A stretch of DNA of 64,000 nucleotides from Neorhizobium galegae (GCF_021391675.1 NZ_CP090095.1:873501-937500), one strand, 5' to 3'; shown: positions 9,924 through 18,298, numbered from the stretch's first letter. A program made the numbers and translations. The notes: a model not told the origin generated them from the sequence alone.

Positions 9924-10171
9924 CCTGGCCAGCGCCAGATGGGTTCCAAAGCCGGCGCCCGCCTCGACCTTCGCACCCGTGCCGATGCCGGCGGAGTCAC
10001 GAAACAGAGCGGCGCTTGCGGCTTCCGCCACAACTCTGGCGGAGAGGCCGATCAACCGGCCTCACGAACAAGTGTAATATCGGGCACTTGGATCACTCAG
10101 TGTTTCATCTGCAAGCTGCAGGTCCTCGGTATAGATTTCTCCGTCACACGGTCTGCTACGGAGGAATAGCC

Positions 10172-11056
10172 ATGGACAACGAGACACCGAAGATCACCCA
10201 GGCGATGATCGACGCCTACGATGAGTACACCCATCTGACTTTGGACCGCCGCCGCTTCATGGAGAAGCTGACCCAGCTTGCGGGCTCCGGTGCGGCTGCC
10301 GCGGCAATCGCGCCCCTGATCGGCGCCAGTTCCGCCATGGCGGAGATCATTCCGGCCAATGACGAACGTCTGACCACGGAGGAGGTTACCTATCCGGGCG
10401 CCAACGGCGTGACGATGAAGGGCTATCTCGTAAAACCCAAGAATGCCTCCGGCACGCGCGGCGGCGTCCTCGTCATCCATGAAAACCGCGGCCTCAATGC
10501 CCATATCAAGGACGTCGCCCGCCGTATGGCGCTCGAGGGCTTCAATGCGCTCGCCGTCGATTTCCTGGCGCCCCAGGGTGGTACGCCGGCGGATGAAGAG
10601 CAGGCCCGGCAGATGTTCTCTTCGCTGAAGCCCGAAGAGGTTTCGGCCAATGGCGAAGCAAGCCGCGCCTATCTCGCCGGCATCAGCGGCGCGAACCGCA
10701 AGGTCGGTGCGATCGGCTTCTGCTGGGGTGGCGGCGCGGTCAACAATCTTGCTGTGAAGTCACCCAGCCTCAATGCGGGCGTCGCCTATTACGGCGCCCA
10801 GCCGAAGGCCGAGGACGTGCCCGCCATCAAGGCGCCGCTGATGCTGCATTACGGCGGTCTCGACGAGCGCATCAATGCCGGCATTCCGGCTTTCAAGGCG
10901 GCGCTTGAAAAAGGCGGCAAGACCTTCGAGATCTTCGTCTACGACGGCGCCAACCACGCCTTCAACAACGATACCTCGTCGGCCCGCTACGACAAGGCCG
11001 CCGCCGATCTCGCCTGGAGCCGCTCGGTGGCGTTCTTCAAGAAGAACCTGGCCTGA
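10172..11056 (+). CDS. Dienelactone hydrolase family protein with Tat-like signal
   Basis: A 294-residue alpha/beta hydrolase of the dienelactone hydrolase family. The nucleophile is Cys184 in GFCWGGGA, with Asp231 in GLDERIN and His262 in GANHAFNN completing the Cys-Asp-His triad. The N-terminus is unusual for the family: a hydrophilic stretch, then DRRRFMEKL and a hydrophobic Ala-rich segment ending SSAMA near residue 56, which looks like a twin-arginine signal, so a periplasmic location is likely. The frame extends far upstream, but the ATG at 10172 has a GGAGGAAT ribosome site and is chosen. No catechol-degradation genes are nearby, so a general ester or lactone hydrolase role is as likely as true dienelactone hydrolysis. 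An intrinsic terminator follows. Confidence 0.86.
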   Translation: MDNETPKITQAMIDAYDEYTHLTLDRRRFMEKLTQLAGSGAAAAAIAPLIGASSAMAEIIPANDERLTTEEVTYPGANGVTMKGYLVKPKNASGTRGGVLVIHENRGLNAHIKDVARRMALEGFNALAVDFLAPQGGTPADEEQARQMFSSLKPEEVSANGEASRAYLAGISGANRKVGAIGFCWGGGAVNNLAVKSPSLNAGVAYYGAQPKAEDVPAIKAPLMLHYGGLDERINAGIPAFKAALEKGGKTFEIFVYDGANHAFNNDTSSARYDKAAADLAWSRSVAFFKKNLA

Positions 11057-11093
11057 CGGATATTTGGCGAATATCTGTTCGGCTGCGACAGGA

Positions 11094-11118
11094 AGTCGGG
11101 GACCTGCCCCGGCTTTTT
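11094..11118 (+). terminator. Intrinsic terminator after the dienelactone hydrolase gene
   Basis: AGTCGGGG pairs with CCCCGGCT over an ACCTG loop, followed by a run of T. It lies between two convergent units, the hydrolase and the toxin-antitoxin pair. Confidence 0.8.
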
Positions 11119-11127
11119 GTTGGATAG

Positions 11128-11442
11128 CTAGGTTTCGCCGCCGCTCTTGAAGTCTGAAGGTGCTTGCGCGTCTTTCTGCCGTTCATGCCGGATGGATGCA
11201 ATCTCCACGACGCCCTTGCGTACACGTGCCGTCAATATCAGTGGCCGCATGACGATCCGGCGAGAGCCAGGGATCAAGCCACGTTCCGTCATTTCCGGAA
11301 ATCGAGCAAGTCCCTCTTTCAGTTTCGCCAGCCGAGCAAGGATCTTGCGCGCGGCGGCCGGGTTCTGCGCCGCAAGCTCGGCGATGTAAATGAGAAACCA
11401 GTGCTCGGCACTTGGCGAAAGCCGAACTGTGGCGCGTGGCAT
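11128..11442 (-). CDS. RelE/ParE-type toxin
   Basis: A 104-residue protein of the RelE/ParE toxin fold. It begins PRATVRLSPSAEHWF, then a helical pair (PAAARKILARLAKLKEGL), and ends with the beta-sheet PLILTARVRKGVVEIASIRHERQ, which carries the terminal IRHERQ motif seen in ParE-like toxins. ParE members poison DNA gyrase and RelE members cut mRNA on the ribosome; which applies here is not certain, though the IRHER-type ending leans to ParE. The ATG at 11442 shares its A with the TGA stop of the upstream antitoxin, giving tight translational coupling; a TTG one codon earlier is also possible. It runs convergent to the dienelactone hydrolase gene. Confidence 0.82.
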   Translation of the reverse strand: MPRATVRLSPSAEHWFLIYIAELAAQNPAAARKILARLAKLKEGLARFPEMTERGLIPGSRRIVMRPLILTARVRKGVVEIASIRHERQKDAQAPSDFKSGGET

Positions 11443-11720
11443 CAACCGGCTCGTTTAGAGCGCTTTGCCTCGGCTGCCTCGATGATCGACGAGGCTTTGC
11501 TCAGCACGTCATCCAGATCGACGCCTTTGCCTTCATCCAGTTCGGCAAATCCTTCTGCATCCTGAAGCAGTTCGGCGCCTTCCTGTTCAAGATACTGGGT
11601 AAGCGCGCGAAGCATCACCCAAGTCCGATCGCGATCGAGCGTGGTCGCAATACGATCGTACTCGCTCACGAGTTCTGTCGGAAGTCGAAGGGATATTTGC
11701 GATTTGTCCTGCGTCAGCAT
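11442..11720 (-). CDS. Ribbon-helix-helix antitoxin
   Basis: A 92-residue partner of the downstream ParE-like toxin. The N-terminal SQISLRLPTELVSEYDRIA is a ribbon-helix-helix (CopG/ParD-like) DNA-binding segment, and the acidic C-terminal half (LLQDAEGFAELDEGKGVDLDD) is the part expected to wrap the toxin. The frame reaches back to 11756, but the ATG at 11720 has an AGGGAG ribosome site and starts the RHH strand correctly. The pair should repress its own promoter just upstream. GC in this pair is visibly lower than in neighbouring genes, in keeping with a mobile toxin-antitoxin module. Confidence 0.8.
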   Translation of the reverse strand: MLTQDKSQISLRLPTELVSEYDRIATTLDRDRTWVMLRALTQYLEQEGAELLQDAEGFAELDEGKGVDLDDVLSKASSIIEAAEAKRSKRAG

Positions 11721-11776
11721 GGGAAGCTCCCTGTAAGACAGCGCATCACAGTGCAACCCATGCTAACCAAAGTCAA

Positions 11777-12727
11777 TCACCACCCCGGCATCACCTGCGC
11801 CGCCCGGGCCCGCGGCATGCGCTGGAACCCTTTGACCTCGCCGTCGAGATCGTCGGGCATCACGGCCGGCGAGATGTTGTCGAGGCAGGCGGTGATGTGG
11901 TCGGTGATGGCGTTCATCAGCGACGGCGAAAGCCCCGGCCGCTTCATCAGGCCGATCTGCACCGGCGGCAGCGGCGGGAAGCCGTCGGCGGACGACAGCA
12001 CCTTCATGCCGGTGCGCAGCGCCGATTCCGGCAGCACCGACACGGCCATGCCGGCAAGCACCGCGGCTGCGACGACGGTCGAGGACCAGCTCGTGAACAG
12101 GACCTGGTATTCGCGTCCGTCCGCGTCGAGCGCCGAGCAGGCAAGCTGCCGCCACAGGCAGTCGCGACGCCCGACGGCGAGCGGCACCGGCGCGTCGTCC
12201 TTCAGCGGATGATTGGCCGAGCCGACCCAGCAGAGCGGCTCCGTGCGAACCACGTCGGAAATCCGCTGGCGCGGGTTATGGGTGACGAGCGCGATATCCA
12301 GCTCGCCGCGCGCCATCTTCTCGGCAAGGCTGACCGAGGGCTCGCAGACGATATAGAGTTCGACATTCGGATGGGTCTTGGCGAAACGGCCGATGATCTC
12401 GGGCATGTACCGGTCGGCGTAATCGTCCGGCGTGCCGATCCTGAGCGTGCCCTCGAGACGGTTGTCGTCGAAGGCGGCGATCGCCTCGTTGTTGAGGCGG
12501 ATGATGCGCCGCGCATAGTTCAGGAGCTTCTCGCCCTCCGCCGTCAGCCGGTTGCCGCGGCCGTCCTTGGCGAAGAGCTGCTTGCCGATCCGTTCCTCGA
12601 GACGGCGCATCTGCATCGACACGGCGGACTGGGTCTTGAACACGCGGTCCGCCGCCTTGGTGAAGCTGCCGGTGTCCACGATTGAAATGAAAGTATGCAA
12701 CTGATCGATATCGAGGGGTGCGGACAT
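11777..12727 (-). CDS. LysR family transcriptional regulator
   Basis: A 316-residue LysR-type regulator. The winged helix-turn-helix is in residues 8-66 (LHTFISIVDTGSFTKAADRV and QSAVSMQMRRLEERIG), followed by the linker helix and a periplasmic-binding-like effector domain from about residue 92 (GTLRIGTPDDYADRYMPEII). Such proteins are usually tetrameric activators that also repress themselves. It is divergent from a small DUF1127 gene, with 195 bp between start codons, the classical position of a LysR target. The shared region contains a CTAATCATTAG palindrome close to the LysR start. The effector is unknown. The region between this gene and the upstream antitoxin is under 60 bp. Confidence 0.92.
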   Translation of the reverse strand: MSAPLDIDQLHTFISIVDTGSFTKAADRVFKTQSAVSMQMRRLEERIGKQLFAKDGRGNRLTAEGEKLLNYARRIIRLNNEAIAAFDDNRLEGTLRIGTPDDYADRYMPEIIGRFAKTHPNVELYIVCEPSVSLAEKMARGELDIALVTHNPRQRISDVVRTEPLCWVGSANHPLKDDAPVPLAVGRRDCLWRQLACSALDADGREYQVLFTSWSSTVVAAAVLAGMAVSVLPESALRTGMKVLSSADGFPPLPPVQIGLMKRPGLSPSLMNAITDHITACLDNISPAVMPDDLDGEVKGFQRMPRARAAQVMPGW

Positions 12728-12754
12728 GGGAATGATCCATCAGAGAGGTTGATG

Positions 12755-12765
12755 CTAATCATTAG
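12755..12765. promoter_or_regulatory. Palindrome in the LysR/DUF1127 intergenic region
   Basis: CTAAT-C-ATTAG is a perfect 5-bp inverted repeat 28 bp upstream of the LysR start. LysR sites usually follow T-N11-A with dyad symmetry, and this fits as a candidate operator. Confidence 0.45.
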
Positions 12766-12861
12766 AAACATTCGTTGGACTGATCAATAGGTTTTACGCG
12801 ATAAGGAGATCGCAAATCAAAATCGAAGGGTGCTTCTTCCCTGAGCGCCCAATCCGGGCAG

Positions 12862-12914
12862 CCTTTCCGTCGGACCTCCACGGAAGGGACGGCCTTTCTC
12901 GTGCCTGCGAAAGG
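12862..12914 (+). promoter_or_regulatory. Two 5'-UTR hairpins, the second masking the DUF1127 ribosome site
   Basis: CCTTTCCGT (12862-12870) pairs with ACGGAAGGG (12880-12888) as a 9-bp stem. CCTTTC (12893-12898) pairs with GAAAGG (12909-12914), which is the Shine-Dalgarno sequence of the gene starting at 12923. The anti-Shine-Dalgarno string GCCTTTC occurs in both hairpins, so alternative pairings are possible. Confidence 0.5.
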
Positions 12915-12922
12915 ATAGACCA

Positions 12923-13222
12923 ATGAGCACGACCGACTGCGGAACTGAACTCGATCTGGTTCATGAGGAGCGCGGCACGCAAGGCCGTCTGGCTGTCGTG
13001 ATGCTGCGAACGAAATCCGTGTGGCGTGCCTTTCGCAATCGTATGGCGAGCAATCGCCTCCATGATCTCGACGACCGCCAGCTCAACGATATCGGCATCA
13101 CACGGCATGATGTGGTGATGGCGCTCGATCGGTCCGGCGTACTGGATGATCCGTCGCTGCTTCTGTCTCGCTCCGCTCGCGAGCGTGCGCGGCACCGCTT
13201 TGCAAGACCGGCCAATCGCTGA
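12923..13222 (+). CDS. DUF1127 domain small protein
   Basis: A 99-residue protein whose centre carries the DUF1127 motif: FRNRMASNRLHDLDDRQLNDIGITRHDV near residues 34-61. DUF1127 proteins are small, Arg-rich and common in Rhizobiales; some act in RNA turnover or phosphate and stress adaptation, and in Brucella several are targets of a LysR regulator. The C-terminal part here is Arg-rich (SRSARERARHRF). It is divergent from a LysR gene, which is likely its regulator. The ribosome site GAAAGG lies inside a hairpin, so translation may be conditional. A strong intrinsic terminator follows, making it monocistronic. Confidence 0.8.
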   Translation: MSTTDCGTELDLVHEERGTQGRLAVVMLRTKSVWRAFRNRMASNRLHDLDDRQLNDIGITRHDVVMALDRSGVLDDPSLLLSRSARERARHRFARPANR

Positions 13223-13272
13223 TCTTGCCTGACCTTTTCCCCGCAGGGTGATAGCCAATAGCCCTGCTGCTT

Positions 13273-13306
13273 GCCCGGCCGGTCGATCCGCGCCGGGCTT
13301 TTTTTA
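13273..13306 (+). terminator. Intrinsic terminator after the DUF1127 gene
   Basis: GCCCGGC and GCCGGGC form a stem followed by seven T. The T-run overlaps the last codons of the convergent DUF937 gene. Confidence 0.88.
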
Positions 13307-14203
13307 TTTGGAAGGCTTTGGCGCGGCAGGCGCCGCCTCGGCATTGGCGCCTGTGCCATTGCGCAGATAGGTGTCGAAGATCGCTTCCATGTTCTTCTGG
13401 TAGCTCTTCTGCACTTCCAGCCCGCTGTCGAACATGTTGTTCAGCACGTCGCGATAGGGATTGGGTTCGTCCGCCGGCGCTTCCTTAGGTTTCTCAGGCG
13501 TCGGGGCTGTCGCCGGGCTGGGACTTGCGAAGGCGCCGCCCATCATGTCCTGGAAAGCCTTGGCAAAGGGATTGTCCGCGAACGGGTTGCCGCTCGAAGG
13601 CTGCGGCTGTTCCGGCTTGTCGAGCCCCCACATGGAACGCATCGCCTGGGCGAAGGGATTGTCGAAGGGATTGGCAGCGGTCTGCGGCTTCGCCTTGGGC
13701 TGCAGGCCCATGCTTTCCAGCCATTGCTGCTGCATCTGGCCGACGGGGGAGGCGGCGAACGTCTCGTTGGCGCCGGTCATCTGACCGCTCATCTGCTTGA
13801 ACAGCCCGCCCATCAATGTGTCGGCCATGGCCGGCATCATCTTCTTGAAGACTTCCTGGCCGATCCCTGTGAGTTGTTCGGCCTGCGCGGCGATCGCGCG
13901 GGAGACTTCCTTCGAGCCGAACAGCTTTTCGAGCACGGCATTGCCGTCCATCGTGCCCTGCGGTGTAAAAGCCTTGGTCAGATCCTCGAAATATTTGGCA
14001 TAGGCGCCGGACACCATGCTGTTCATCAGCGAGGTGAGGTCGTAAGGATTGGCGCTGGTGCGCTTGAACCCGGAGGAAAAGGCGGGCATCAGCGCCGCCA
14101 TGGCCTGGGTGGCCTGTTCCTGAGCCAGGTTGAACTGCTTGGCGATCGCCTCCATGCCTGCGCCGTCCTGAGCTCTGAGCATCATGTCGAACAGTGGCAG
14201 CAT
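13304..14203 (-). CDS. DUF937 domain protein with Pro/Asn-rich C-terminal half
   Basis: A 299-residue protein of unknown function. Residues 1-130 resemble the helical DUF937 domain (MEAIAKQFNLAQEQATQAMAALMPAFSSG and a second alanine/methionine-rich repeat). Residues 150-245 are low complexity with repeated NPFDNPFAQAM/NPFADNPFAKAF units, and the last 70 residues contain a helix (FDSGLEVQKSYQKNMEAIF) reminiscent of phasin-type amphipathic helices, then a Pro/Ala tail. There is no signal peptide. The frame begins at 14236, but the ATG at 14203 has an AAAGGA ribosome site and is preferred. It lies 90 bp downstream of gshA in the same direction and could be co-transcribed with it. Carbon-storage granule association is only a guess. 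Confidence 0.65.
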   Translation of the reverse strand: MLPLFDMMLRAQDGAGMEAIAKQFNLAQEQATQAMAALMPAFSSGFKRTSANPYDLTSLMNSMVSGAYAKYFEDLTKAFTPQGTMDGNAVLEKLFGSKEVSRAIAAQAEQLTGIGQEVFKKMMPAMADTLMGGLFKQMSGQMTGANETFAASPVGQMQQQWLESMGLQPKAKPQTAANPFDNPFAQAMRSMWGLDKPEQPQPSSGNPFADNPFAKAFQDMMGGAFASPSPATAPTPEKPKEAPADEPNPYRDVLNNMFDSGLEVQKSYQKNMEAIFDTYLRNGTGANAEAAPAAPKPSK

Positions 14204-14292
14204 GGAGATTCCTTTCCGGTTCGGGTGATGCACCACTATATCCGGAAAGTGCTGAACGGAAACCGGTTTTTAGAGCCGATCTCAATCTCCCA

Positions 14293-15666
14293 TCAGTATT
14301 GGTATTCCTCGAACACCGGCTCGACCGAACCGTTCCAGCGGCCATGATAGAGAGACAGCATCTCGTCCGCCATGGTCGTCTTCCTGGCGAGCACTTCGTC
14401 GAGCGGTTGCAGGAAGATGCTTTCGTCCTGTCCTTCGCCGTTCAGCCGCGCCCGCGCCTTCAAGCCTGCCTTGGAGATCGCCACCGCCTCGCGGGCGACG
14501 TCGAGCACCGACCTGCCCTTGATTTCGGCCTTCAGGCCCTTCGCCGGCACGGCATCGCGCATGGCGATGACGTCCTCGACCGTCCAGTCGGCGGTCAGCG
14601 TTTCGGCGTCGGCAAGCGCCGTATCGTCATAAAGCAGGCCGACCCAGAAGGCCGGCAGCGCGCAGATCCGCCGCCAGGGACCGCCGTCGGCGCCGCGCAT
14701 TTCGAGGAAGCGCTTCAGGCGAACGTCGGGGAAGAGGGTGGAAAGGTGGTTGGTCCAGTCGCCCATGGTGGGCTCCCAGTCCTTGATCTCGCCTTTCAGC
14801 GCACCGTTCATGAACTGGCGGAAGGTGACATGCGTGCAGTCGTGATACTTGCCGTCGCGGACGACGAAATACATCGGCACGTCGAGCGCCCATTCCACAT
14901 AGTCGGCAAAGCCGAAATCTGGCCTGAACACAAAGGGCAGCACGCCGGAGCGCTGGTTGTCGGTGTCGCGCCAGATGTCGCCGCGCCAGGAGACCAGCCC
15001 GTTCGGCTTGCCTTCGGTGAATGGAGAGGACGCAAACAGCGCGGTCGCGATCGACTGCAGCTTCATCGACACGCGCATCTTGGCGGCCATATCCGCTTCC
15101 GAGGAGAAGTCGAGGTTCACCTGGATCGTGCAGGTGCGGTACATCATGTCGAGGCCCTTGGAACCGACCTTGGGCATGTAGCCCGTCATGATGTCGTAGC
15201 GGGATTTCGGCATACGCGGGGTTTCCGCGAGCGTCCATTTCGGGCTGCCGCCGATGCCGAGGAAGCGTATGCCCATCGGTTCGGCGATTTCGCGCAAGAC
15301 CGCGAGATGGTGGTTCGATTCCCGACAGGTTTGGTGGATGCTCTCGACCGGCGCGCCGGAAAGCTCGAACTGGCCGCCTGGCTCGATGGAGATCGCGCCC
15401 ATGCCGGACTGTTCGCCGAGCCCGATGATGTTCTCGCCGTCGAGGATCGGCTCCCAGCCGAGCTTCTTTTCCATGCCTTTCAGCAGCGCGGAAATGCTGG
15501 CATCGCCGAAATAGGGGACCGGGCTGTTGTCCGCCCGGAAAAAGGCGAATTTCTCATGCTCCGTGCCGATGCGGAAATCTTCCTTCGGCCGAGGTCCCTT
15601 CGCCAGGTAGGCGGAAAGCTCGGACACCGAGGTAAGCGGTGTCTGGTCGGTCGTATCGCGGGCCAT
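14293..15666 (-). CDS. gshA: Glutamate-cysteine ligase (plant-type)
   Basis: GshA joins L-glutamate and L-cysteine using ATP, the first step of glutathione synthesis in the cytoplasm. The 457-residue protein is of the plant/alphaproteobacterial class, not the gamma-proteobacterial one. Diagnostic segments are FRIGTEHEKFAF near residue 32, SGMGAISIEPGGQFELSGAP near residues 88-107, MPKSRYDIMTGYMP, the MMYRTCTIQVNLDFSSE strand and SSPFTEGKPNG. These contribute to the ATP-grasp-like glutamine-synthetase fold. Rhizobia need glutathione for stress tolerance and nodulation. It lies about 130 bp downstream of rsmE on the same strand, an order often seen in Rhizobiaceae. Confidence 0.96.
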   Translation of the reverse strand: MARDTTDQTPLTSVSELSAYLAKGPRPKEDFRIGTEHEKFAFFRADNSPVPYFGDASISALLKGMEKKLGWEPILDGENIIGLGEQSGMGAISIEPGGQFELSGAPVESIHQTCRESNHHLAVLREIAEPMGIRFLGIGGSPKWTLAETPRMPKSRYDIMTGYMPKVGSKGLDMMYRTCTIQVNLDFSSEADMAAKMRVSMKLQSIATALFASSPFTEGKPNGLVSWRGDIWRDTDNQRSGVLPFVFRPDFGFADYVEWALDVPMYFVVRDGKYHDCTHVTFRQFMNGALKGEIKDWEPTMGDWTNHLSTLFPDVRLKRFLEMRGADGGPWRRICALPAFWVGLLYDDTALADAETLTADWTVEDVIAMRDAVPAKGLKAEIKGRSVLDVAREAVAISKAGLKARARLNGEGQDESIFLQPLDEVLARKTTMADEMLSLYHGRWNGSVEPVFEEYQY

Positions 15667-15793
15667 GAAAATTACCTTGCTCGGAATGCCTGATATGGAC
15701 GGATAGCCGGCTGATTGGACCGGATTGATGTGCGCTGCAAGTGAATTTCTTTCAAGATAGATTCAGAATTTCAAGACCGTCATGTCAAGCGGG

Positions 15794-16531
15794 TCACCGC
15801 CAGTCGCCGACCGCGGCCTGGATGACCGCAAGCGCTGCAACCGCGGCCGTATCCGCCCTTAATATCCGGGGCCCGAGCGGTATCGCGGTGACGAAGGAAA
15901 GCGAACGCAGCCTTTCCCTTTCCTCGTCCGAAAATCCGCCCTCCGGGCCTACCAGCAGCGCCAGCCTGCTCTCTTTGATCGCCGAGAGGATCGGCAGCGG
16001 GTTCTGACCCTCGTCGCCTTCGTCGCAGAAGATGATGCGCCGATCTCGGGGCCAGGTGTCGAGCAGGTCGCCGAGTTTCTTCGGCGACGCCACCTCAGGC
16101 ACCGACAAAATGCCGCACTGCTCGGCGGCCTCCACCACGTTCGCCTGAAGCCGATCCATGCTGGTGATCTTGCCTTGCACATGCTGGGTCATGACCGGCT
16201 GGATGAACCCTGCGCCCATCTCGACCGCCTTCTGCACCAGATAGTCGAGACGGCCGACCTTCAGCGGCGCGAAGAGATAATGCAGGTCGGAGGCAGGCGG
16301 CTGCTGCCGGGTTTCCTCGATCGCCTCCAGCACGATCTTCTTGCGGGTCGGATAGGTGATTTTCGCCTTCCATTCGCCGTCGCGGCCGTTGAAGAGCAGG
16401 ATTGCCGAACCTTCCTCCATCCTCAGCACGTTGGCGAGATAGTTGAACTGCTCCGACGAAACCTCATGGCGGGCACCGGCGCCGAGCGGCGCCTCGATGA
16501 ACAGCCTCTGCATCCGGAAATTGGCGCGCAT
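15794..16531 (-). CDS. rsmE: 16S rRNA (uracil-1498-N3)-methyltransferase RsmE
   Basis: RsmE methylates N3 of U1498 in 16S rRNA, in the assembled small subunit. The 245-residue protein has an N-terminal PUA-like domain ([26 protein letters not shown]) and a C-terminal SPOUT domain with the trefoil-knot motifs [13 protein letters not shown] near residue 190 and [13 protein letters not shown] near residue 217. The frame extends 25 codons upstream, but those codons lie inside a rhizobial repeat element, so the ATG at 16531 ([13 protein letters not shown]) is chosen. It is followed by gshA. Confidence 0.95.
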   Translation of the reverse strand: MRANFRMQRLFIEAPLGAGARHEVSSEQFNYLANVLRMEEGSAILLFNGRDGEWKAKITYPTRKKIVLEAIEETRQQPPASDLHYLFAPLKVGRLDYLVQKAVEMGAGFIQPVMTQHVQGKITSMDRLQANVVEAAEQCGILSVPEVASPKKLGDLLDTWPRDRRIIFCDEGDEGQNPLPILSAIKESRLALLVGPEGGFSDEERERLRSLSFVTAIPLGPRILRADTAAVAALAVIQAAVGDWR

Positions 16532-16548
16532 GGAAACCTCGAAGCCCA

Positions 16549-16653
16549 GAGCATGTCGCGCAAAAGTGTGCAGCGGTTTTGTGACGACGACATGCGAAAA
16601 AAACACGAATCTAAAGCGTCACCGGCGAGATCTCAAAGATCCCGACGCTTTAG
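16549..16653. repeat. RIME1-like Rhizobium intergenic mosaic element
   Basis: The element begins with the well-known rhizobial string around GAGCATGTCGCG, CAGCGGTTTTG and GACATGCG, whose GCATGTCG and CGACATGC arms form a palindrome. It continues with AAAGCGTC repeats: TCTAAAGCGTC (16610-16620) and GACGCTTTAGA (16643-16653) are a perfect 11-bp inverted pair. This matches the RIME1 family known from Rhizobium and Sinorhizobium intergenic regions. The right arm includes the stop codon of the PiT gene. Confidence 0.85.
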
Positions 16654-18155
16654 ACGAACAGCGCGAACATAACCGTGGCGATCAGCGCCGCAAGGGTTGC
16701 GGCCGCCGGAAGGGTGATCATCCAGGCCGCGATGATGCTGAGAAAATGCGAGCGCCGCACCAGGTAACGCCGTTTCAGTTCGTCGTCATTGCGCTCGAAG
16801 GGCTCGGTGGTATCGAGATTCTTGCCGGCCCGCACCCGCATGTATTCGAAGCGCCGCCGGGAATGGCGGGTGTACCATTCGCGGAAGAAGCCGACGCCGA
16901 ACACCGCACCGACGGCGATATGGGTCGAGGAGACCGGCAGCCCGATCCAGGAGGCAACGATCACCGTCAGCGCCGTCGACAGCGAGACGCAATAGGCGCG
17001 CATCGGATTGAGCTTGGTGATCTCGGCGCCGACCAGCCGGACCAGCTTCGGGCCATAGAGCAGCAGGCCCAGCGAGATTCCGAGGCCGCCGATGATCAGT
17101 TCCCAGAGCGGGATGCGCACGCCGGTCGAAATGCCCCGTTGGGCCGCAGAAACGATCGCCGCAAGCGGACCGATGGCGTTGGAAACGTCGTTGGCGCCAT
17201 GCGCGAACGAGAGCAGGGCCGCAGAAAGGATGAGCGGAATACGGAAGAGCGTGCGAAGCGACTGATTGCGGTTTTCGAGCCCTTCGGCTTGCCGGGCGAT
17301 CACCGGGATCAGCAGGCGCCAGGCGGCGACGCCCGCGAAGAGGGCGACCAGCGTCGCAACCGGCGCCGAAACGTCCACCAGTTCCCCCAGCCCGAGCAGC
17401 GCCAGATAGCCTGCAAAGGCGCCGGTCATCACGCCGATCAACACCGGCACCCATTTTTTCGCCGCGGCGATCTTGTCCTCGCGGTAGATGATGGTTTCCT
17501 TGACGAAGAACAGGAAGGCGGCAGCGATGACGGCGCCAAGGATCGGCGAAAGGACCCAGCTTGCGGTGATGCCCGCAATCGTTCCCCAGTTGACCGCGGA
17601 AAGTCCGGCTGCCGCGATCCCGGCGCCCATGACCCCGCCGACGATCGAATGGGTGGTGGAAATCGGTGCGCCGAGCCAGGTCGCGACATTGATCAGCACC
17701 GCGGCCGAGAGGAGCGCTGCCATCATCGCCCATATCAACACGTCGGGGCTGGTGATCATGCCGCCCTGCATGATGCCGTTGGCGATCGTGTTGGCGACAC
17801 CTCGGCCGGCGATCACGGCACCTGCCACTTCGAAGATGGCCGCGAGCCCGAGACCGAAGGTCATGGTCATGGCGCGGGCGCCGACGGCCGCGCCGATATT
17901 GTTGGTGACGTCATTGGCGCCGATGTTCATCGCCATGTAGGCAGCAAGGCCGGAGGCGGCGATGACGACGACGGCGCCGGGTTTGCCCGTCACATAGGCG
18001 GCCGCAAAGATGGCGACGAGGATGATGAACAGCAGTGCCGTTCCCGGTGCGGCAAGCCCGCGCGACATCTGTCGGGCGGCTTCCTCCACGGAGGAGAATT
18101 TCTCCAGATCCTTGTCGAGCGTCGGCTTCGCCAGGCGCGGCCTTCTCTGGCCCAT
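16650..18155 (-). CDS. pit: PiT family inorganic phosphate permease
   Basis: A 501-residue inner-membrane protein of the PiT family, low-affinity symporters of phosphate (often as a metal-phosphate complex) with protons. The family has two inverted copies of a signature, both present: NIGANDVTNNIGAAVG near residue 78 and HGANDVSNAIGPLAAI near residue 320. Around ten hydrophobic segments are visible, with a hydrophilic central loop and a basic segment near residue 440 (HSRRRFEYMRVRAG). The first 35 residues are cytoplasmic. The final codons and TAA lie inside the right arm of a RIME element. No phoU-like pit accessory gene (DUF47) is next to it, unlike the rhizobial orfA-pit operon. The gene symbol is by family. 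Confidence 0.9.
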   Translation of the reverse strand: MGQRRPRLAKPTLDKDLEKFSSVEEAARQMSRGLAAPGTALLFIILVAIFAAAYVTGKPGAVVVIAASGLAAYMAMNIGANDVTNNIGAAVGARAMTMTFGLGLAAIFEVAGAVIAGRGVANTIANGIMQGGMITSPDVLIWAMMAALLSAAVLINVATWLGAPISTTHSIVGGVMGAGIAAAGLSAVNWGTIAGITASWVLSPILGAVIAAAFLFFVKETIIYREDKIAAAKKWVPVLIGVMTGAFAGYLALLGLGELVDVSAPVATLVALFAGVAAWRLLIPVIARQAEGLENRNQSLRTLFRIPLILSAALLSFAHGANDVSNAIGPLAAIVSAAQRGISTGVRIPLWELIIGGLGISLGLLLYGPKLVRLVGAEITKLNPMRAYCVSLSTALTVIVASWIGLPVSSTHIAVGAVFGVGFFREWYTRHSRRRFEYMRVRAGKNLDTTEPFERNDDELKRRYLVRRSHFLSIIAAWMITLPAAATLAALIATVMFALFV

Positions 18156-18298
18156 ATCTCCATCCTTGGGTGAAAAGTGAGGCGCGAGAACGGAACTGCC
18201 TGCCGTCTCCGCCTCCTGGAAGAAATCAAGGCCTATCGCTTAATAGCGTGCGTAGGCGAAGGCAATATTGCGGAATTGCGAAGGTGCTTCGAAGCGCT

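Noticed and set aside
9722..10171. 150-codon N-terminal extension of the dienelactone hydrolase frame
   Set aside because: It overlaps the MAPEG gene in another frame, while the ATG at 10172 has a strong ribosome site and starts a Tat-like signal.
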